A DNA stretch of 64,000 nt from contig JAPEHQ010000020.1 of NCBI GenBank assembly GCA_027405735.1, positions 620,001-684,000 on the forward strand, given 5' to 3'. The notes under the pieces are model-generated. The model did no database searches and was not told the DNA's origin. It saw only the letters and a list, made by a program, of their open reading frames with translations. Source of the DNA: Mucor racemosus (lineage: Eukaryota; Mucoromycota; Mucoromycetes; Mucorales; Mucoraceae). Shown in pieces: positions 23,892-36,026 of this stretch (the first letter of the stretch is position 1; the number at the start of each line of letters is the position of its first letter). The position numbers and the translations under genes were made by a program.

Positions 23892-23974
23892 TGAAAAGAG
23901 TGGGATTTGAACCCACGCCTCCGAAGAGATCACGACCTTAACGTGACGCCTTAGACCAACTCGGCCATCTTTCC
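23892..23974 (-). tRNA. tRNA-Leu (anticodon AAG)
   Basis: 83-nt class II tRNA without intron. The acceptor stem pairs GGAAAGA with TCTTTTC (one G-T), discriminator A. The D region has TGGCCGAGTTGG (A box). Anticodon stem TCACG/CGTGA closes the loop TTAAGGT, giving anticodon AAG at 23937-23939 for CUU leucine codons. There is a long variable arm, then T stem GTGGG/CCCAC around TTCAAAT (B box). No CCA is encoded, as expected in eukaryotes. Confidence 0.95.
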
Positions 23975-25126
23975 GTTCATGTTTAGAAATCTTATATAAA
24001 ATATATAGATAGATACGATTTATATTATTTCATCACGTGATTTGTACACGTACTGTTTTGCCCACTGCAAACGAAACGATTATGTCTCTTAAAGGTATCA
24101 AATAATACGTGCTTAAATGCAAATCTATAGTAGAGTCTTTTCGTATAGATTTAGTCATATATTAGACCCTTTTCAAATTATAAATAAAGCTACAGTAGTT
24201 TTCCAATCTTCTCAATTAAATTATTCATTTAACAGAGGTAGTAAGATCTCTACTGCATTTCTAGATCTTCTGAATGGAATTACAATTACTAGATTTAATA
24301 TATACCTGACTTTTACATCTTTGCAAAAAACTACTGTTTAATGCTTAAATCGCTAGCCAATCTAATCTTTAACCTTGTATTGAGCATTGTTATTATTTCC
24401 ATCTTCTTGCATATTATGGTCATTCATTAAGTTTTTTTTTTTTTTTACACAACATCAGACAACTACAATACACAAAAATTATTAATACCTTCTGTATTCA
24501 TCTGTTGCATGTTGTAGTTCTATTTTTTTTCTTTCATTTCGAGCTATTTCCATACACATAAAACTCATTACCACTAATTAATTTTACAAGATTTGGCTTC
24601 TTTAACACTGTTCATTATTATTATTGGATATATTATAGCCATCAAGTGTTAAGGACTACATAAGGTTTTAAATCTGCAAGTTGAATTAATGTTAGTTGAA
24701 TTGTATCATATAAAATCATTTTGAAAGATATACAAATTGACATTTGTGAAATGATAATGAAAAATACTTCTTTGATGATATTATAAAGCGATTTTAAACA
24801 ATTACTCCAAGCTAAAAAGTAGCTTTAATCTAGCAACTAATTAACAAAAAATAACAACCGAATGCTATCATACATTAAAGTGTTTTTTTTTGCTGTTACT
24901 TTATCTTGTTCATAGCAGGTACATCTCTGTATAGTATAAAATATTTATGTTTTTCTCAACATGTGCCGTAATCATAAATATTAAAGCAAATCTCATTGTA
25001 AATCGAGCCTTTTTCAGTTTGATTGCACGGTTTTTTCAATAAATTAGCTTAAAAATTCAGGTAAAAAGCGTATTCAGTATTATATATAGAAAATATTGGC
25101 GGGCCAGCGTTTGCAGAGTATTTTAC
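23975..25126. other. Intergenic between tRNA and AAA ATPase gene
   Basis: AT-rich. The frame 24117-24341 has no recognisable domain. No promoter element is clear. Confidence 0.45.
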
Positions 25127-25270
25127 ATGTTAAAACCCCCAAAAGGTGTATTTTTACAAGCAGGAGATTTGCTGAATGTACTCGACATCTCCGCTCAAAG
25201 CACCTACTTAGGAAGACTATCTTTTTGAACTTGCAGCCTTTTTACTTGTAATATTCAATCAATCAATTTT

Positions 25271-27603
25271 ATGGGCTATCAAAAGTCAGGAAATTGCGAG
25301 AATGCAATTACAATTTCCATTGGAATTAATGCAAAAGATTTGATTTATAAACAAGCTATTCAACGTCGCCTTCTGGGCCGTCTTGTACAGTATGATATAA
25401 GCCGCATAAAATTTTTCTTACTAACTTGGAACAGATATCTTTAGGCGAGAAGTTTGAATGGTCCTTACATGGTAGATCCATTATTATTGAAATCAATAAA
25501 TTGATTGGAGGATCAACAGACTCACAATGTATGAGAATCGCTCGAGATATTACACAATTTGAATTCGAAGTTATGCGGCCATGCCAAACTATTACCGTAG
25601 AAGACGAAAAAGATATTTACGTAACAAGTTTGACAGATATGATCAGTAAGATGGATTTAACGGTTAATTCACAGAAAAAGCGTCTAATAACCAATGATAA
25701 AAATAGAAAGCTCCTTTGAAAATTCAGAAGCATATCGTAAATTGGATATCCCAGTTGCTAAATCTATTTTGATCCATGGAGTATCTGGCGTTGGAAAAAG
25801 CAGATTAGTGCAGTATGTTTGACTTTATAATCGTTTGATAAAAGTATTAACGAATATATCTATCTAGATATGTAAGCAATGTACTTTCGAGCAATGTTTA
25901 TCAAATTTCAATTCATGATCTTTTTGCATTCAATGATGAAGAGTACGAGTTACCTGAATTCTTAAACTATAATCCCTTCAACTTGCTACTGAAAAAAGCG
26001 ATAAAAAATGCACCCTCAACGCTGGTTATCCGTGATTTGGACGCACTTTTAGTTGGAGATAAAACGAAAAAGATATTAGACATTATTTCAAAAGGCATCA
26101 ATCGAATTGGGGACACCATTCCAGTTTGTATTGTTGGTTTAGCACGAAATCTTAGAGCATTGCCAGAGTCATTGCGTAAAACAGATATATTTAGACAGCA
26201 TATGACAATACCGATACCCACACTGTAAGTTATCTTGTACTCTGGTTTAATTATTCAACTAGTTCACATTTTTTTTCTGTATAGTCCTCAAAGAAAAACA
26301 CTACTGCACGTATTCCTAAAGGATTTTAATTTGAAAAATATGAACGGTACAGCAGATGTGATTGATTATTATGCAACGCAGATCAGTATGGTAACTACTG
26401 GATATTTTTGTTTTCGAATTGTATGATAACTGATTAAGGAAATGCACATTAGAGAACTTCAGGCTATGTTGCAAGGGACTTAAAGTTATTAGTAAGACAA
26501 GCAAAACTAAAGTCAATGCGATCAACATCAAAAATGGATATAGCAGATCAATTGGAACAACTCTCATTATCAGAACAACAAATACAATGGTCAGACTTTG
26601 AATACGCATTGGATACTTACCGTCCTTCACAACGAGCCGAAGTCGAGTCTACGTTACCTAAAAGAGATTGGGATGATATGGGTGGTTATCATACAATTAA
26701 GGATCGAATGAAACAAGCCATTTTATTACCATTGATGCAGCCACAAGTATTTACCAAATTAGGCATCAAGCCACCTTCAGGTTTACTCTTATATGGACCA
26801 TCTGGTTGTGGTAAAACAGCGTTAGTCCAGGCACTTGTTTCGGAATCTATGATGAATATTATATCAATCAAAGGGTAACGAAGAAAAACCAAGCAATTTT
26901 GTGTCATTAGTAGTTGATATTGACTAATATGTAATTAACCAGACCTGAAATTTTCTCCAAATATCTTGGCGAAACCGAAAATAAGCTGAGGAAATTATTT
27001 GCTACAGCCAAGCGTATTGCTCCTTGTATAGTTTTCATTGATGAAATGGATGCGATTGGTACAAAAAGAGGATTTGACATGGGGGACAGTAGTGGTGGTG
27101 TAAATGAAAGAGTTCTCAGTACTTTATTGAATGAGATGGATGGTGTAGAAGGTAGACAAGGTGTTGTTGTAATTGGATGTACGAATAGACCAGATCAGAT
27201 TGATGATGCTATTCTTCGACCTGGAAGACTAGATCAACTTGTTCATGTGGGATTACCTACCATGGAAGATCGTATTGACATTATCAAAGCGTTACTAAAG
27301 AAGATCTCGACTAGTGGCATTGATATCAATGAATTAGCCTCTCAAACTGAATTTTGTTCAGGTGCTGATTTAGAGAATTTATTTCGGTTAGTAGCTTTTT
27401 TTAGTATAAATATGGCATGTTTCTAATGCATTATAAATAGTGAGGCTGGTACTGCAGCATTAAGAAAAGACATTAATACAGAATTCATCACTTCAAATGA
27501 TATTGAATCAGTCATTATACCAATTTGTGAGCGAGCAGAAGATCAGATTTTACAAGGCAAATTAAACATTTACGAAAAGTTTCTGCATGATCACAGTTTA
27601 TAA
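25271..27603 (+). CDS. AFG2B/SPATA5L1-like two-domain AAA+ ATPase
   Basis: Predicted Cdc48-family ATPase, 640 residues from the ATG used. Exons: 25271-25384, 25435-25645, 25707-25812, 25868-26224, 26285-26390, 26453-26874, 26943-27386, 27441-27603; all phases close. D1 is weak: Walker A GVSGVGKS, with Walker B reduced to TLVIRDLDAL. D2 is canonical: WDDMGG, GPSGCGKT, FIDEMD, arginine fingers in ILRPGRLD, SGADLENL. The C-terminal LNIYEKFL resembles the LALYENLF end of animal SPATA5L1, the ribosome-maturation ATPase subunit; Afg2/Drg1 or another Cdc48 relative is the alternative. The N-domain is shorter than in SPATA5L1. The frame stays open upstream to 25127 except for one TGA (25226-25228), so more N-terminal sequence, an unseen intron, or a damaged start is possible. 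Confidence 0.7.
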
Positions 27604-27706
27604 ATTGTCAATCAAATTTATAATTGAAATTGGCTGTGTAACAAATTATTTTTACACGTGCAGTAAAAGAGATACATTTTATATATAAACTTTTTCTATT
27701 TAAAAC

Positions 27707-27740
<34 letters not shown>

Positions 27741-27801
27741 CTCGTTTCAAAAACGGCTCTTTTTCCCATTCTTTTTCCCCATCTCTCTCCTTGATTAAAG
27801 T

Positions 27802-28468
27802 ATGCTTTCTTCTTCTTCGACTGCTGTTTTAACACCAGTAGAGGATCCCATTGTTATAACAACAGAACCAGTAGACATTGATAATCAGGTTATTTCGAAA
27901 TTAACTAACGTTGATGTATGTGTGTAAAGCAGTATAATGAAAATCATATTAATAGAAAAACTTAGGGCGGATTTCAATGTTTATTGGATAAAGTCAAGCA
28001 TGATATACAGGCAGCAAAAGTAATATTACATTCATATTAATCGAGAAAAATAGCATACTAAAAAAATATACAACAGGATGTAGCCTCGTTTTTGAAAAAG
28101 AGAGCCATCATCGAGGAAGAGTACGGTAAACAAATGATCAAATTAGCTCAATCTATGACCGAATCTTACGATAAAGGCCATTCAAAGCCAAGGTATATAT
28201 AAATCTAGCGTATGCATATATTCTTTTTATTCACTTTTATACATAGCACATATGGCACAGTTTGGACACAATTCTTAAAAGTGCACGAAACAATTGGAGA
28301 TCAGAGAGTTAAATTTTCAAGTGATATTGCAGAGGTAGCTGATGATGTACAAATCATGTGTAAAGATACCGAAAAAAGTAGAAAGCAAGTTAAAGAAATA
28401 GGGATCCGACATGAACGAAATCGTTTAGATGCTGAAAGTTCATTAGAAAAGGTTAGAACCTTGCAAGA

Positions 28469-28502
<34 letters not shown>

Positions 28503-29887
28503 AGATGACTAACATATAGATGTTTTTTCAAAATAGAGTAAACAAAAGTACGATATGCTGAGCGAGGATTGGGAAAGGGCTATATTGGCAAGAAATAATA
28601 ATGATTCAGACCATCTACCAAAGAAAGGTGGTCTTTTTAAAAGCAATAAAACACCAGCACAGGTAAAATAGGAGAGGTTATTTTTACATATTATTATATA
28701 CTAACAACATCCCCATTTACATCAAGCTAAAAAAACATGTAGACGAATCTTGTGTTAAAGCAAATCATGCCCAAACAACATACAAAAATCAACTCGTTAC
28801 AACAAATGCAACTCGCCAAGATTATTACCAAACACAATTGCCATCTGATCTAGTAACATTAAAGAGTGTAGACGATGAATGTTGTACAGCCATTCGATAC
28901 CAGTTAGCTAGATATGCCTATTTATTCGAGGAATCAATTACGAGGGATGGATTAGCATTAGATAATGATGAAGGACACGGTCTTCGATCATTAACAGAAA
29001 AAATTGACCACCAAAACGACATTTCAGAGGTTGTCAAAGAATATAGTGGAAAAGCACACAATGCCAAAAAAGAAGATATACCATATAAAGAATATCCCAT
29101 GTCAGCCACTGCATTAAATGTATTAAAACCTAACCCTGTGTTTGGTGTTGATTTGACAAGATTAATGCAAAGGGATGGTCAAGAAGTCCCTGCAGTTGTC
29201 ATTAAATGTGCAGAAGCTGTAGAAGCAAATGGATTAAAGACCGTTGGATTGTATCGAGTATCGGGTACCAATACACAAATCCAAAGATTAAAGAGTTCGT
29301 TTGACAGAAGTAAGTTGTGTTTGTATCATATCAATATGCAAGTGCTCATGTTTTGTTTACTTTATAAGGTTGCGCTGCTGTGGACTTGAATTCAGATGAA
29401 AACACAGCTGATGTAAACAACATTACCAGTATGCTTAAACTCTGGTTTAGAGAATTACCTGATCCATTATTCCCTCAATCATCATATCAACATTTTATGA
29501 ATGCAGCTAGAATTGAAAATGATAGAATGAGAGTACTAGGCCTGCATACAATTATTAATGATTTACCAGATGCACATTATGCAACATTAAAATACATTAT
29601 GTGCCACCTTGACAAGTAAGTTTTTTATATTGTGAATGTAACCATATATTTGTGTTATTTAACATGTTTATCATAGGGTTCAAAAACTACAAGAATTTAA
29701 TAAAATGACAACAGCCAATTTGTCTACAATATTTGGTATGACATTAATGGGTGGAGATCAAAGTAATCAATCTACTGTATCTTCTCAGCAAGACAATCAA
29801 AGGTTAGCTGATACTCACTGGCATGTTAAAGTGGTTCAAACCATTTTGGAGAATTATCGCTTAATTTTTGAGCCTGATGAAGAATAG
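27802..29887 (+). CDS. F-BAR and RhoGAP domain protein (Rgd1-like)
   Basis: Predicted 551-residue cytosolic and membrane-curving Rho GTPase activator. Eight exons: 27802-27915, 27966-28019, 28077-28192, 28247-28451, 28537-28662, 28727-29309, 29369-29615, 29677-29887; 1656 nt close in frame. Residues about 40-260 form an F-BAR region (GGFQCLLDKVKHD, LKKRAIIEEEYGKQMIKLAQ, then charged helices). The RhoGAP domain is residues about 340-545: PVFGVDLTRLM, the arginine finger in GLYRVSGT, LKLWFRELPDPLFP, and NKMTTANLSTIFG. Fungal Rgd1 acts on Rho3/Rho4 in polarity and wall stress; here that is by homology. The fourth intron holds a 30-nt A-run. The first exons are short; the T-run at 27710-27735 lies in the promoter. 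Stop is TAG. Confidence 0.92.
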
Positions 29888-30352
29888 ATTTCTTCTATTT
29901 TGTCATTTCCGTGTTATCTAATAATGTTTTAATATCTAATAAACAATCTATACTTTGTCTGTACCTTTATATGTTTTAAAAGAAGCTGAAAAAGAGTTAA
30001 CGTTCAAATCTATTATAATGGGACCAAATCTTCACCAGAAGAGTAAATGTTACATTCTTTTACCTAAACAATGTGTAAATAAAAAAATATAAATTTGTTA
30101 AAGGATAATACAATACCAATAGTAGAGTATGTCTTTGAGTTTTTATATGGGATTTCTTTTATCTGCTTTGTTGATAGTCTAAACCATTTGTAAGTATGCC
30201 TTTCTAAATGTTCAAACTGATATATGTAACATATACAAACTAACCGGACTTTTTTTCGAAATAAAATGAAAAATACGATATATTTTTTTGCATGTGTTGA
30301 ATTTCTTGATTCTCTTTTCTTCTTCTTGTTCCATCTATATAAATTCTTTAAA
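29888..30352. other. Intergenic; 3' end of RhoGAP gene and next promoter
   Basis: AT-rich, with AATAAA-like signals near 29938. No separate gene. A CT-rich tract (30309-30335) precedes the SVIP-like start. Confidence 0.5.
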
Positions 30353-30877
30353 ATGGTACACTGTAGTTTTTCTTGCAAATCAGTTGAAAAAATGTATTAA
30401 CCTATTACATTTTGATAAAATAGGGAAACTGCTGTGGTTCCGAGAGCCAAGAAGTCGAAAGCCATCAAATTAAACCTTTGAAAAGCACCAAGCCCAAAGG
30501 TAAAAGCGGTGCAGGACAGACCTTGGGAGGGGTAGGAACAACAGGAGGAGCTTCAGCTTCACCTTCAAATATTGATAGCGAAGGTTCAAGAGAAGCTATG
30601 CTCAGTGCAGCCGAGAAAAGAAGACTTCAGGTACGTAGAGTTACATCTTTTGAGGCTGGAATGAATTTATTTATTTACTTTTGTTGCAATCAGGCTGAGA
30701 ACCGAGGTGCGAAAGATGGTGGAAAATTAAGTAAACAGTTGGCTGATGAAAAAAAACAAAAGAATCAACCTTTACCAAAGAATGATGTAGATGATAGACT
30801 AGTTGTAAGTTTATTATGAGTGATACATATATATATATTTTACTAAATGTGTTTTATATCATGTATAGTGGGATTAA
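30353..30877 (+). CDS. Small VCP/Cdc48-interacting (SVIP-like) protein
   Basis: Predicted 109-residue protein. Exons: 30353-30355 (the ATG alone), 30424-30630, 30694-30804, 30869-30877 (TGG GAT TAA); introns 68, 63, 64 nt, 330 nt closing in frame. The spliced start reads MGNCCGSES, a likely N-myristoylation (Gly2) and palmitoylation (Cys4, Cys5) signal. Residues 59-69, REAMLSAAEKR, fit the VCP-interacting motif R-x5-AA-x2-R exactly, followed by a basic helix (KLSKQLADEKKQK). Animal SVIP has the same plan: myristoylated Met-Gly-x-Cys start, VIM, basic tail, about 77 residues, and it restrains p97 in ER-associated degradation. Role here is by analogy. The three-base first exon rests on the splice reading and frame logic, not on transcript data. 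Confidence 0.72.
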
Positions 30878-31018
30878 GCAATATCTCAGCAACAGCCAAC
30901 AAATTTATCGCTCATAATTTCCATGTACAATAATACCTACCAACCAATATCTAATAATAAATTATTTAATTCAGCACAATTGTAGATTTTGAGGGAATAG
31001 AGTTTCTAGTTCGAGCTT

Positions 31019-31333
31019 ATATCACTTTATTTTTAAAATCATATGGTTGTATTTCACACCCAAAATTAAATAAATACAATAATTTAAATAAAAAAGTAAT
31101 CATACAACGACAATACACACCCAAACAAAAAGGAGGGAGAAGAACGACCAAAGAGAAGAAATAAGAGGGGAAGGAGGACAATAGAATGAAAGAAGAGGAG
31201 ATCAAGAATATGCAAAAAAAAAAAAAGTGATACAATTATTTAGTAACTTGTCTTTGCATTATCATTAAATATTATTCTAACTATTGGTATTGTACGATGA
31301 AAAGCTTCTGATAATTAAGCAAAATAGGCTTGT
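31019..31333 (-). repeat. 0.3-kb inverted duplication, copy 2
   Basis: Reverse copy of 18869-19181, with only scattered substitutions and run-length changes. It starts about 140 bp beyond the stop codon of the SVIP-like gene. Both copies lie just downstream of a host gene. Confidence 0.85.
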
Positions 31334-33059
31334 GTTGACCAACTCGTTATGAGAGGAAATGATGCTGAAAATGACCATTCATCTATAAAGGTCATTGATT
31401 ATACATGTTTCAATGTTGCATGAGGAACGTGGCGCATCACTAATAAAGAGGCGCTAATTTGCCGTGTTGTGGAGATGAGAATTTTGATTCATATGCAGTA
31501 AAGTGGATATCTGAATATAATAGACATTTTTTACTTTCAAAGATGTAATCAATGGCCTCAAAATTTCATCTGCTATAAATTTGCTTTCAAGAATAGCAGC
31601 ATTTACCGCTTAAGAGTTTCTTATTCATACAAAAGAAGCCAGCTTAAAATTTAGGGTGTTATCTACATTTACAGACATGTCGAAATTAAACTAATGTTCT
31701 TTATATTATACCAGTTAATTTTTTGTGAATCAAAAGGGGAAAAACGGAAAAACAAGATATTTTATATATGGAATCTTACTTTTTTTTAACACAATCTACA
31801 AGTGTAATGCATGCGTAAATGACAAAAGACCATGTCTTTGAATCAACACTTTACTTGAATGGTTACCTATCTTTTCATGGATAAAGCCACTTTCCCGTCA
31901 CTTTTTCGAGCCTACAACCAGATGCTAGTTTAGAGCCAAATGAGGGTCAAATTGTCAATTGATAAGATAGAAATTTCTCTATCAGAAATCGTTATTTTGT
32001 AAGATTACACATGGCTATCGAAAGTATTTTATCCTCAACAAACAATAGGAAGAAAGAAATTCTAATCAATGTGACATATGGAAAATTATAAACGAGTGCA
32101 GGAGCTTTACAAGAAGAAGGTTGCTTTATTCAAGAAGAATTACGGCATTTCTAAATGTTTAAAACAACAGCTAATGATAAAATACCCCTGAAAATATCCG
32201 TGCTCTGATTCTAAATATAAAAATGAGGATACGAGGAAGGCATACCGATGCCTACTTGTACATATCACATAAACTTTATACCGCACTAAATAAGGGGCCG
32301 TATTACTCGAGATGAAGAATTTTCAGATGGCGGAAACTAATGATTGTATTACTCAAAATTGAAACTGATTGTTTTGTAGCAAAATAAATTCAATTATTTT
32401 GAATGACACAGTATTTAGTAATATGAAATGCTTATTTGTTTATCTTTATACACTTACAAACTTCTAAAAAGTTCTGTAAACACAATTTTTTTACATGTTC
32501 ACAAGCCAATAACCCGACTTACAGCTTGTTTCATTAATTACCCTGTCAAAAATCTATTTTTTTTTGAAAAACTAGAACGCATCAGTAGCTGATGTTGTCT
32601 ACTGTTCTTTTACTATTGATTCTTGATTATTTAATAAAACAACTCGTTTAAAAAACAAAGATTTGCATACTTTCTGGTATATTTTCTGACATTTATTCGA
32701 TTACAGTTGGATTAAATCAATATTTGAAATGCGAAAAATAGATGTAGTAGGACAGATTACATTATAACTTTGATTGTATATAAGAGAATGCTCACTTATT
32801 ACTTTAGATAATTGCCGTTGTCGTATATACGGGCATGGCTGATTTAGCGTTATTTCTAATTTAAAATGGTCTGCTAGACCATAAATCTTACTAAAAAAAG
32901 TGGGCACTTGATTCTTACGATTTAACAAGAAAATCAATGGGATGCCAAAATTATAAAATTGGATACTGTTACAGCTGTAGTATATATTTTAAAAATTATA
33001 GCCCATTTGAATTAATATTCATTGATTGCAAGCATTTCTCCAGTTGCTAATTTTTTTTC
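31334..33059. other. Intergenic, no gene recognised
   Basis: Sequence of mixed composition without open frames of coding character; the frame 32701-32937 (minus) is unsupported. It may hold old repeat DNA without a relative in this window. Confidence 0.45.
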
Positions 33060-33245
33060 AAGCAGGGAAAGAGAGTTTTTATTTTGAAACCTGCACTAAA
33101 CTCCTTCAAAAACAGCTGTTGGCTAATGAAATCAAGATATATTATTTGTGTGTCTATTGCGCATTAATTACAATTTTAAAATTTTGTTTCAAAGCATTAT
33201 TTGATTTTATAAAAAATTTCAAAGCATATCCGAAACAATTCATAC
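33060..33245 (+). repeat. R6 repeat with conserved open frame, copy 2
   Basis: Plus-strand counterpart of 7425-7622. The encoded KQLLANEIK..Y...Y.AL pattern and the FK.LFDFIK end are kept, and the frame stays open through 33298. Confidence 0.4.
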
Positions 33246-33445
33246 AAAATAGTTTAAACAAGTACATGTTTTCATTTCCGTCCCCATTTCCACAGTAATT
33301 TGGGGAGGCTGTACCTCTGGCAATTATTTGGATCAACACTAGAGGCACCTATTATCGCAATGGGAAGTCATTTGGCTCCATATTCGGCAAGAACGAGCGC
33401 GTTTACTGAACTTAGTAGGTGTAAATAGCAGATAACGATCTTGTT

Positions 33446-33590
33446 TGTTGTATACCACCAAGTATCATACTTTATCGCCTTCTACAATATTAATAGATCT
33501 TACAATTTATTGACTACGACATGCATTGAAGTCCAAAGTCTCGATATCGGATATAATAAGCTCCCAGCGTACTAAGTTTATTGTAACAAT
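33446..33590 (+). mobile_element. LTR-B fragment, 5' part
   Basis: Starts TGTTGTATACCACC and follows the family for about 130 bp (GACTACGACATGCATTGAAG at 33505), then stops at about 33580 where other sequence begins, possibly the end of the neighbouring Tc1 element (TACAGTCGGGGTTAC at 33594). Confidence 0.7.
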
Positions 33591-33764
33591 AAGTACAGTC
33601 GGGGTTACTAATGTTTCATTCAAAAAAAATTACGAAAATAAAAATATAATGAACACCTATTTTCAAATTTGGTTTGCTCTTTATTACAAGACTCTGATAG
33701 TTTTATACTTCGTCAAAAATAAGATATATGTTTATTATTTGAAAATAAAAATGAAATAACAAAA

Positions 33765-34680
33765 CTAATATTTTGTTGCTTCTCCCTTGCTATCTATAGT
33801 TGCCTGGCATCTTTTGAGCATACTTTCAATTAACTTGGCAGCGAACTCAACATCAATGTTCTCCCAAGCGACGAGAAGTTCCCGTCGAAGGTCTTCGGTA
33901 TTATTGATTAGATGTTTACGGCTACGTAATTTACGAGCGAGCTCACTCCGAACATGTTCAATGGGGTTGGGATCAGGACTTTGTGATGGCCAGTCCTCCA
34001 TAACATTCATTGAATGTGATCTCTTCCACCATTTTGCATATGCACCTGTATGACAGGTAGCATTGTCCTCCTGAAACATGAAATCAGTACCTTCATTTTG
34101 ATGTAAGTCTTGAACCCACCAGGAGATGTAATGTTGTGGCAATACATCAATATATGATTCTTGATTCATATTTCCGTCAATAAAGACCAAAGGTCCAAAA
34201 CCCCCAGCCCAAAAACAAGACCAAACGATCACACTACCACCACCAAATTTTACCGAACGTAATATATGGCAGCTCTCATACTTTTTACCTTGTTTTCTTA
34301 GAACTAATGGTGTACCATCATTGCCACAAACACGAAATCTTGACTCATCAGACCAAATCACTTGTCTCCATTGTTCATTAGACCAATTGATATGAAATTG
34401 TGCCCATTCCAGTCTATTTTTTTATGTCCCTCTGTTAACTTGGGTTTAACAGCAGGTTTATAGCACTTAAAAGCCCAAATTTCTTATCCATTTTCTTGTT
34501 GTCGAGCGAGAGACATTTTTTCCCATCATTCTGAGTTGCCCCGTAATGGTCTCTAATGTTTGAAAGGGATCTCTTCTTATTGATCGCTCCAAATGGCGTT
34601 GTGTATAATCATCAAAGGTAGATGGCCTTCCAGTACTTTTTCCTGTTAAAGTAGTACCAATTTGATCTCCTCTGGATATG
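33765..34680 (-). pseudogene. Decayed Tc1/mariner transposase
   Basis: Minus-strand DDE transposase remnant. The C-terminal half is open (33765-34361) with WSDESRF, FQEDNATCHTG and PNPIEHV; spacing of the last two acids is D35E. Upstream, an N-terminal helix-turn-helix part (GRPSTFDDYTQRHLERS) is still readable around 34420-34680 but shifted in frame at least twice. It is a different lineage from the two 1.65-kb elements. No terminal repeats could be paired with confidence. Confidence 0.85.
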
Positions 34681-35519
34681 ATACTTTGGACTGTACAGTA
34701 GTATTATTTTGTAGTTAGATAAAAAAGGTGTCTTCATCACTACTACAGTTGTACTGTCAAGATATTCAATATACTTTGTGTAATCATATTTAATCTCTGT
34801 TTGATATTCCTAGTTGCTGGTATCTTAGGTTTGAACTTCCGTTTTTTTATTTCAGTTGAAGTTCAACATCTTAATGATATCCTGCAGATCAAGATCACTA
34901 CTTGTATCAACACTGATACTGACAGAGTTATCAAATGTTATTTTTAATAAATATTAATGGGAAATATATTAAGTTCACGTAATACATATCACGTAAATTT
35001 CGGCCTCTTCGGAACTTAGTCATTACTAGTTATGAGTATATAAGCTCATGTTATACTGTATACTTGAATAATAAATTTAATTTCTTTCTGACATAAATAT
35101 ATTATTATTACATTTATTAATAGTCGTTCCTTACAGACTAAAGATATAAAACATAACTAAGATACCTAATAGTCTTTGGCTATAAGCACATAACAACTAT
35201 GACAGTTTTGTTAAGTGTTATTTCTAATAAATAGTGATGGTAAATATGTTAAGCCACTGCAAGTATAATGCGTATTACCTCGTATTTCCTGCAGGTAATA
35301 CGTCCATATTTTTTTAGTGGTAGATTAAAAGATATAAGCAATGAAAAAATAATGAATTGTTTGCTTGCTTCTGGGTAAATTTATAAAAAATGAGCTTTTT
35401 TTCTAAAATCCCAAAATGCCCATACCCTTTTTTAAAAATATGAAAATTATTTATAAGAAAATCTTCAAATAAAAATAACATCGTGGATATATAGACTCTA
35501 AAATTAAACAAAATTATGT
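34681..35519. other. Intergenic, nothing recognised
   Basis: AT-rich sequence beyond the Tc1 remnant. No matching inverted repeat end, no gene. Confidence 0.45.
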
Positions 35520-36026
35520 ATATTTTATTTTTATAAATCCTTTAAAATTTGTGATTTTGTAGACTTTTTTTTTTGAATTTGGTTGTCTCATATTATACTT
35601 TTTAAGTTAAACCTCGTTATTAGACTAATGTTGTATGTTGTATTCTATACTCTACATAAAACAAGCCTTTGAATAATTAATTATACAGTCGAGCCTTAAT
35701 TTTTGTATCGAACTTCAATACCTGCATCTCACAGCTGCTTGAGATATTTAAACAACCGCGTCCGGACTGTCCGGTAATTTTTCTAAAAATTTACAGCGTG
35801 GAAATATCATTAGAAGGCCGCTTTCGGAGATTCTTTGGCATTTTTTTTTGGAAGAGTGACCATTGGAAAAGATATGAACCACATATTCAATTTATAATCA
35901 AAGAACCTTTTTTTAAAACCATACTCAGGGATTTATAAATGAACCAAAAAAAATTCCGTAAATTTAATGTGTTTTCTTTTAGTTTCGATCTTTTTAATTT
36001 GAGCAGAAAAAAGTAAGTATGATAGT
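35520..36026 (+). repeat. R4 dispersed repeat, copy 1
   Basis: Shares with 57140-58200 and, inverted, 46785-47164 the blocks CGCGTCCGGACTGTCCGG (35758), GAAGAGTGACCATT (35850) and ACCATACTCAGGG (35919). Position 35930-35936 (CTCAGGGATTTATAA) is the empty form of the LTR-B insertion site at 57563-58101. Confidence 0.8.

Noticed and set aside
25646..25706. Apparent frameshift in the AAA ATPase gene
   Set aside because: A 61-nt intron (GTAAGA...AATAG, with a CTAAT branch-like site) restores the frame exactly, so no lesion is needed.
33594..34760. TACAGTCGGGG as a paired terminal repeat of the decayed Tc1 element
   Set aside because: No convincing reverse copy was found on the other side, so ends were left open.
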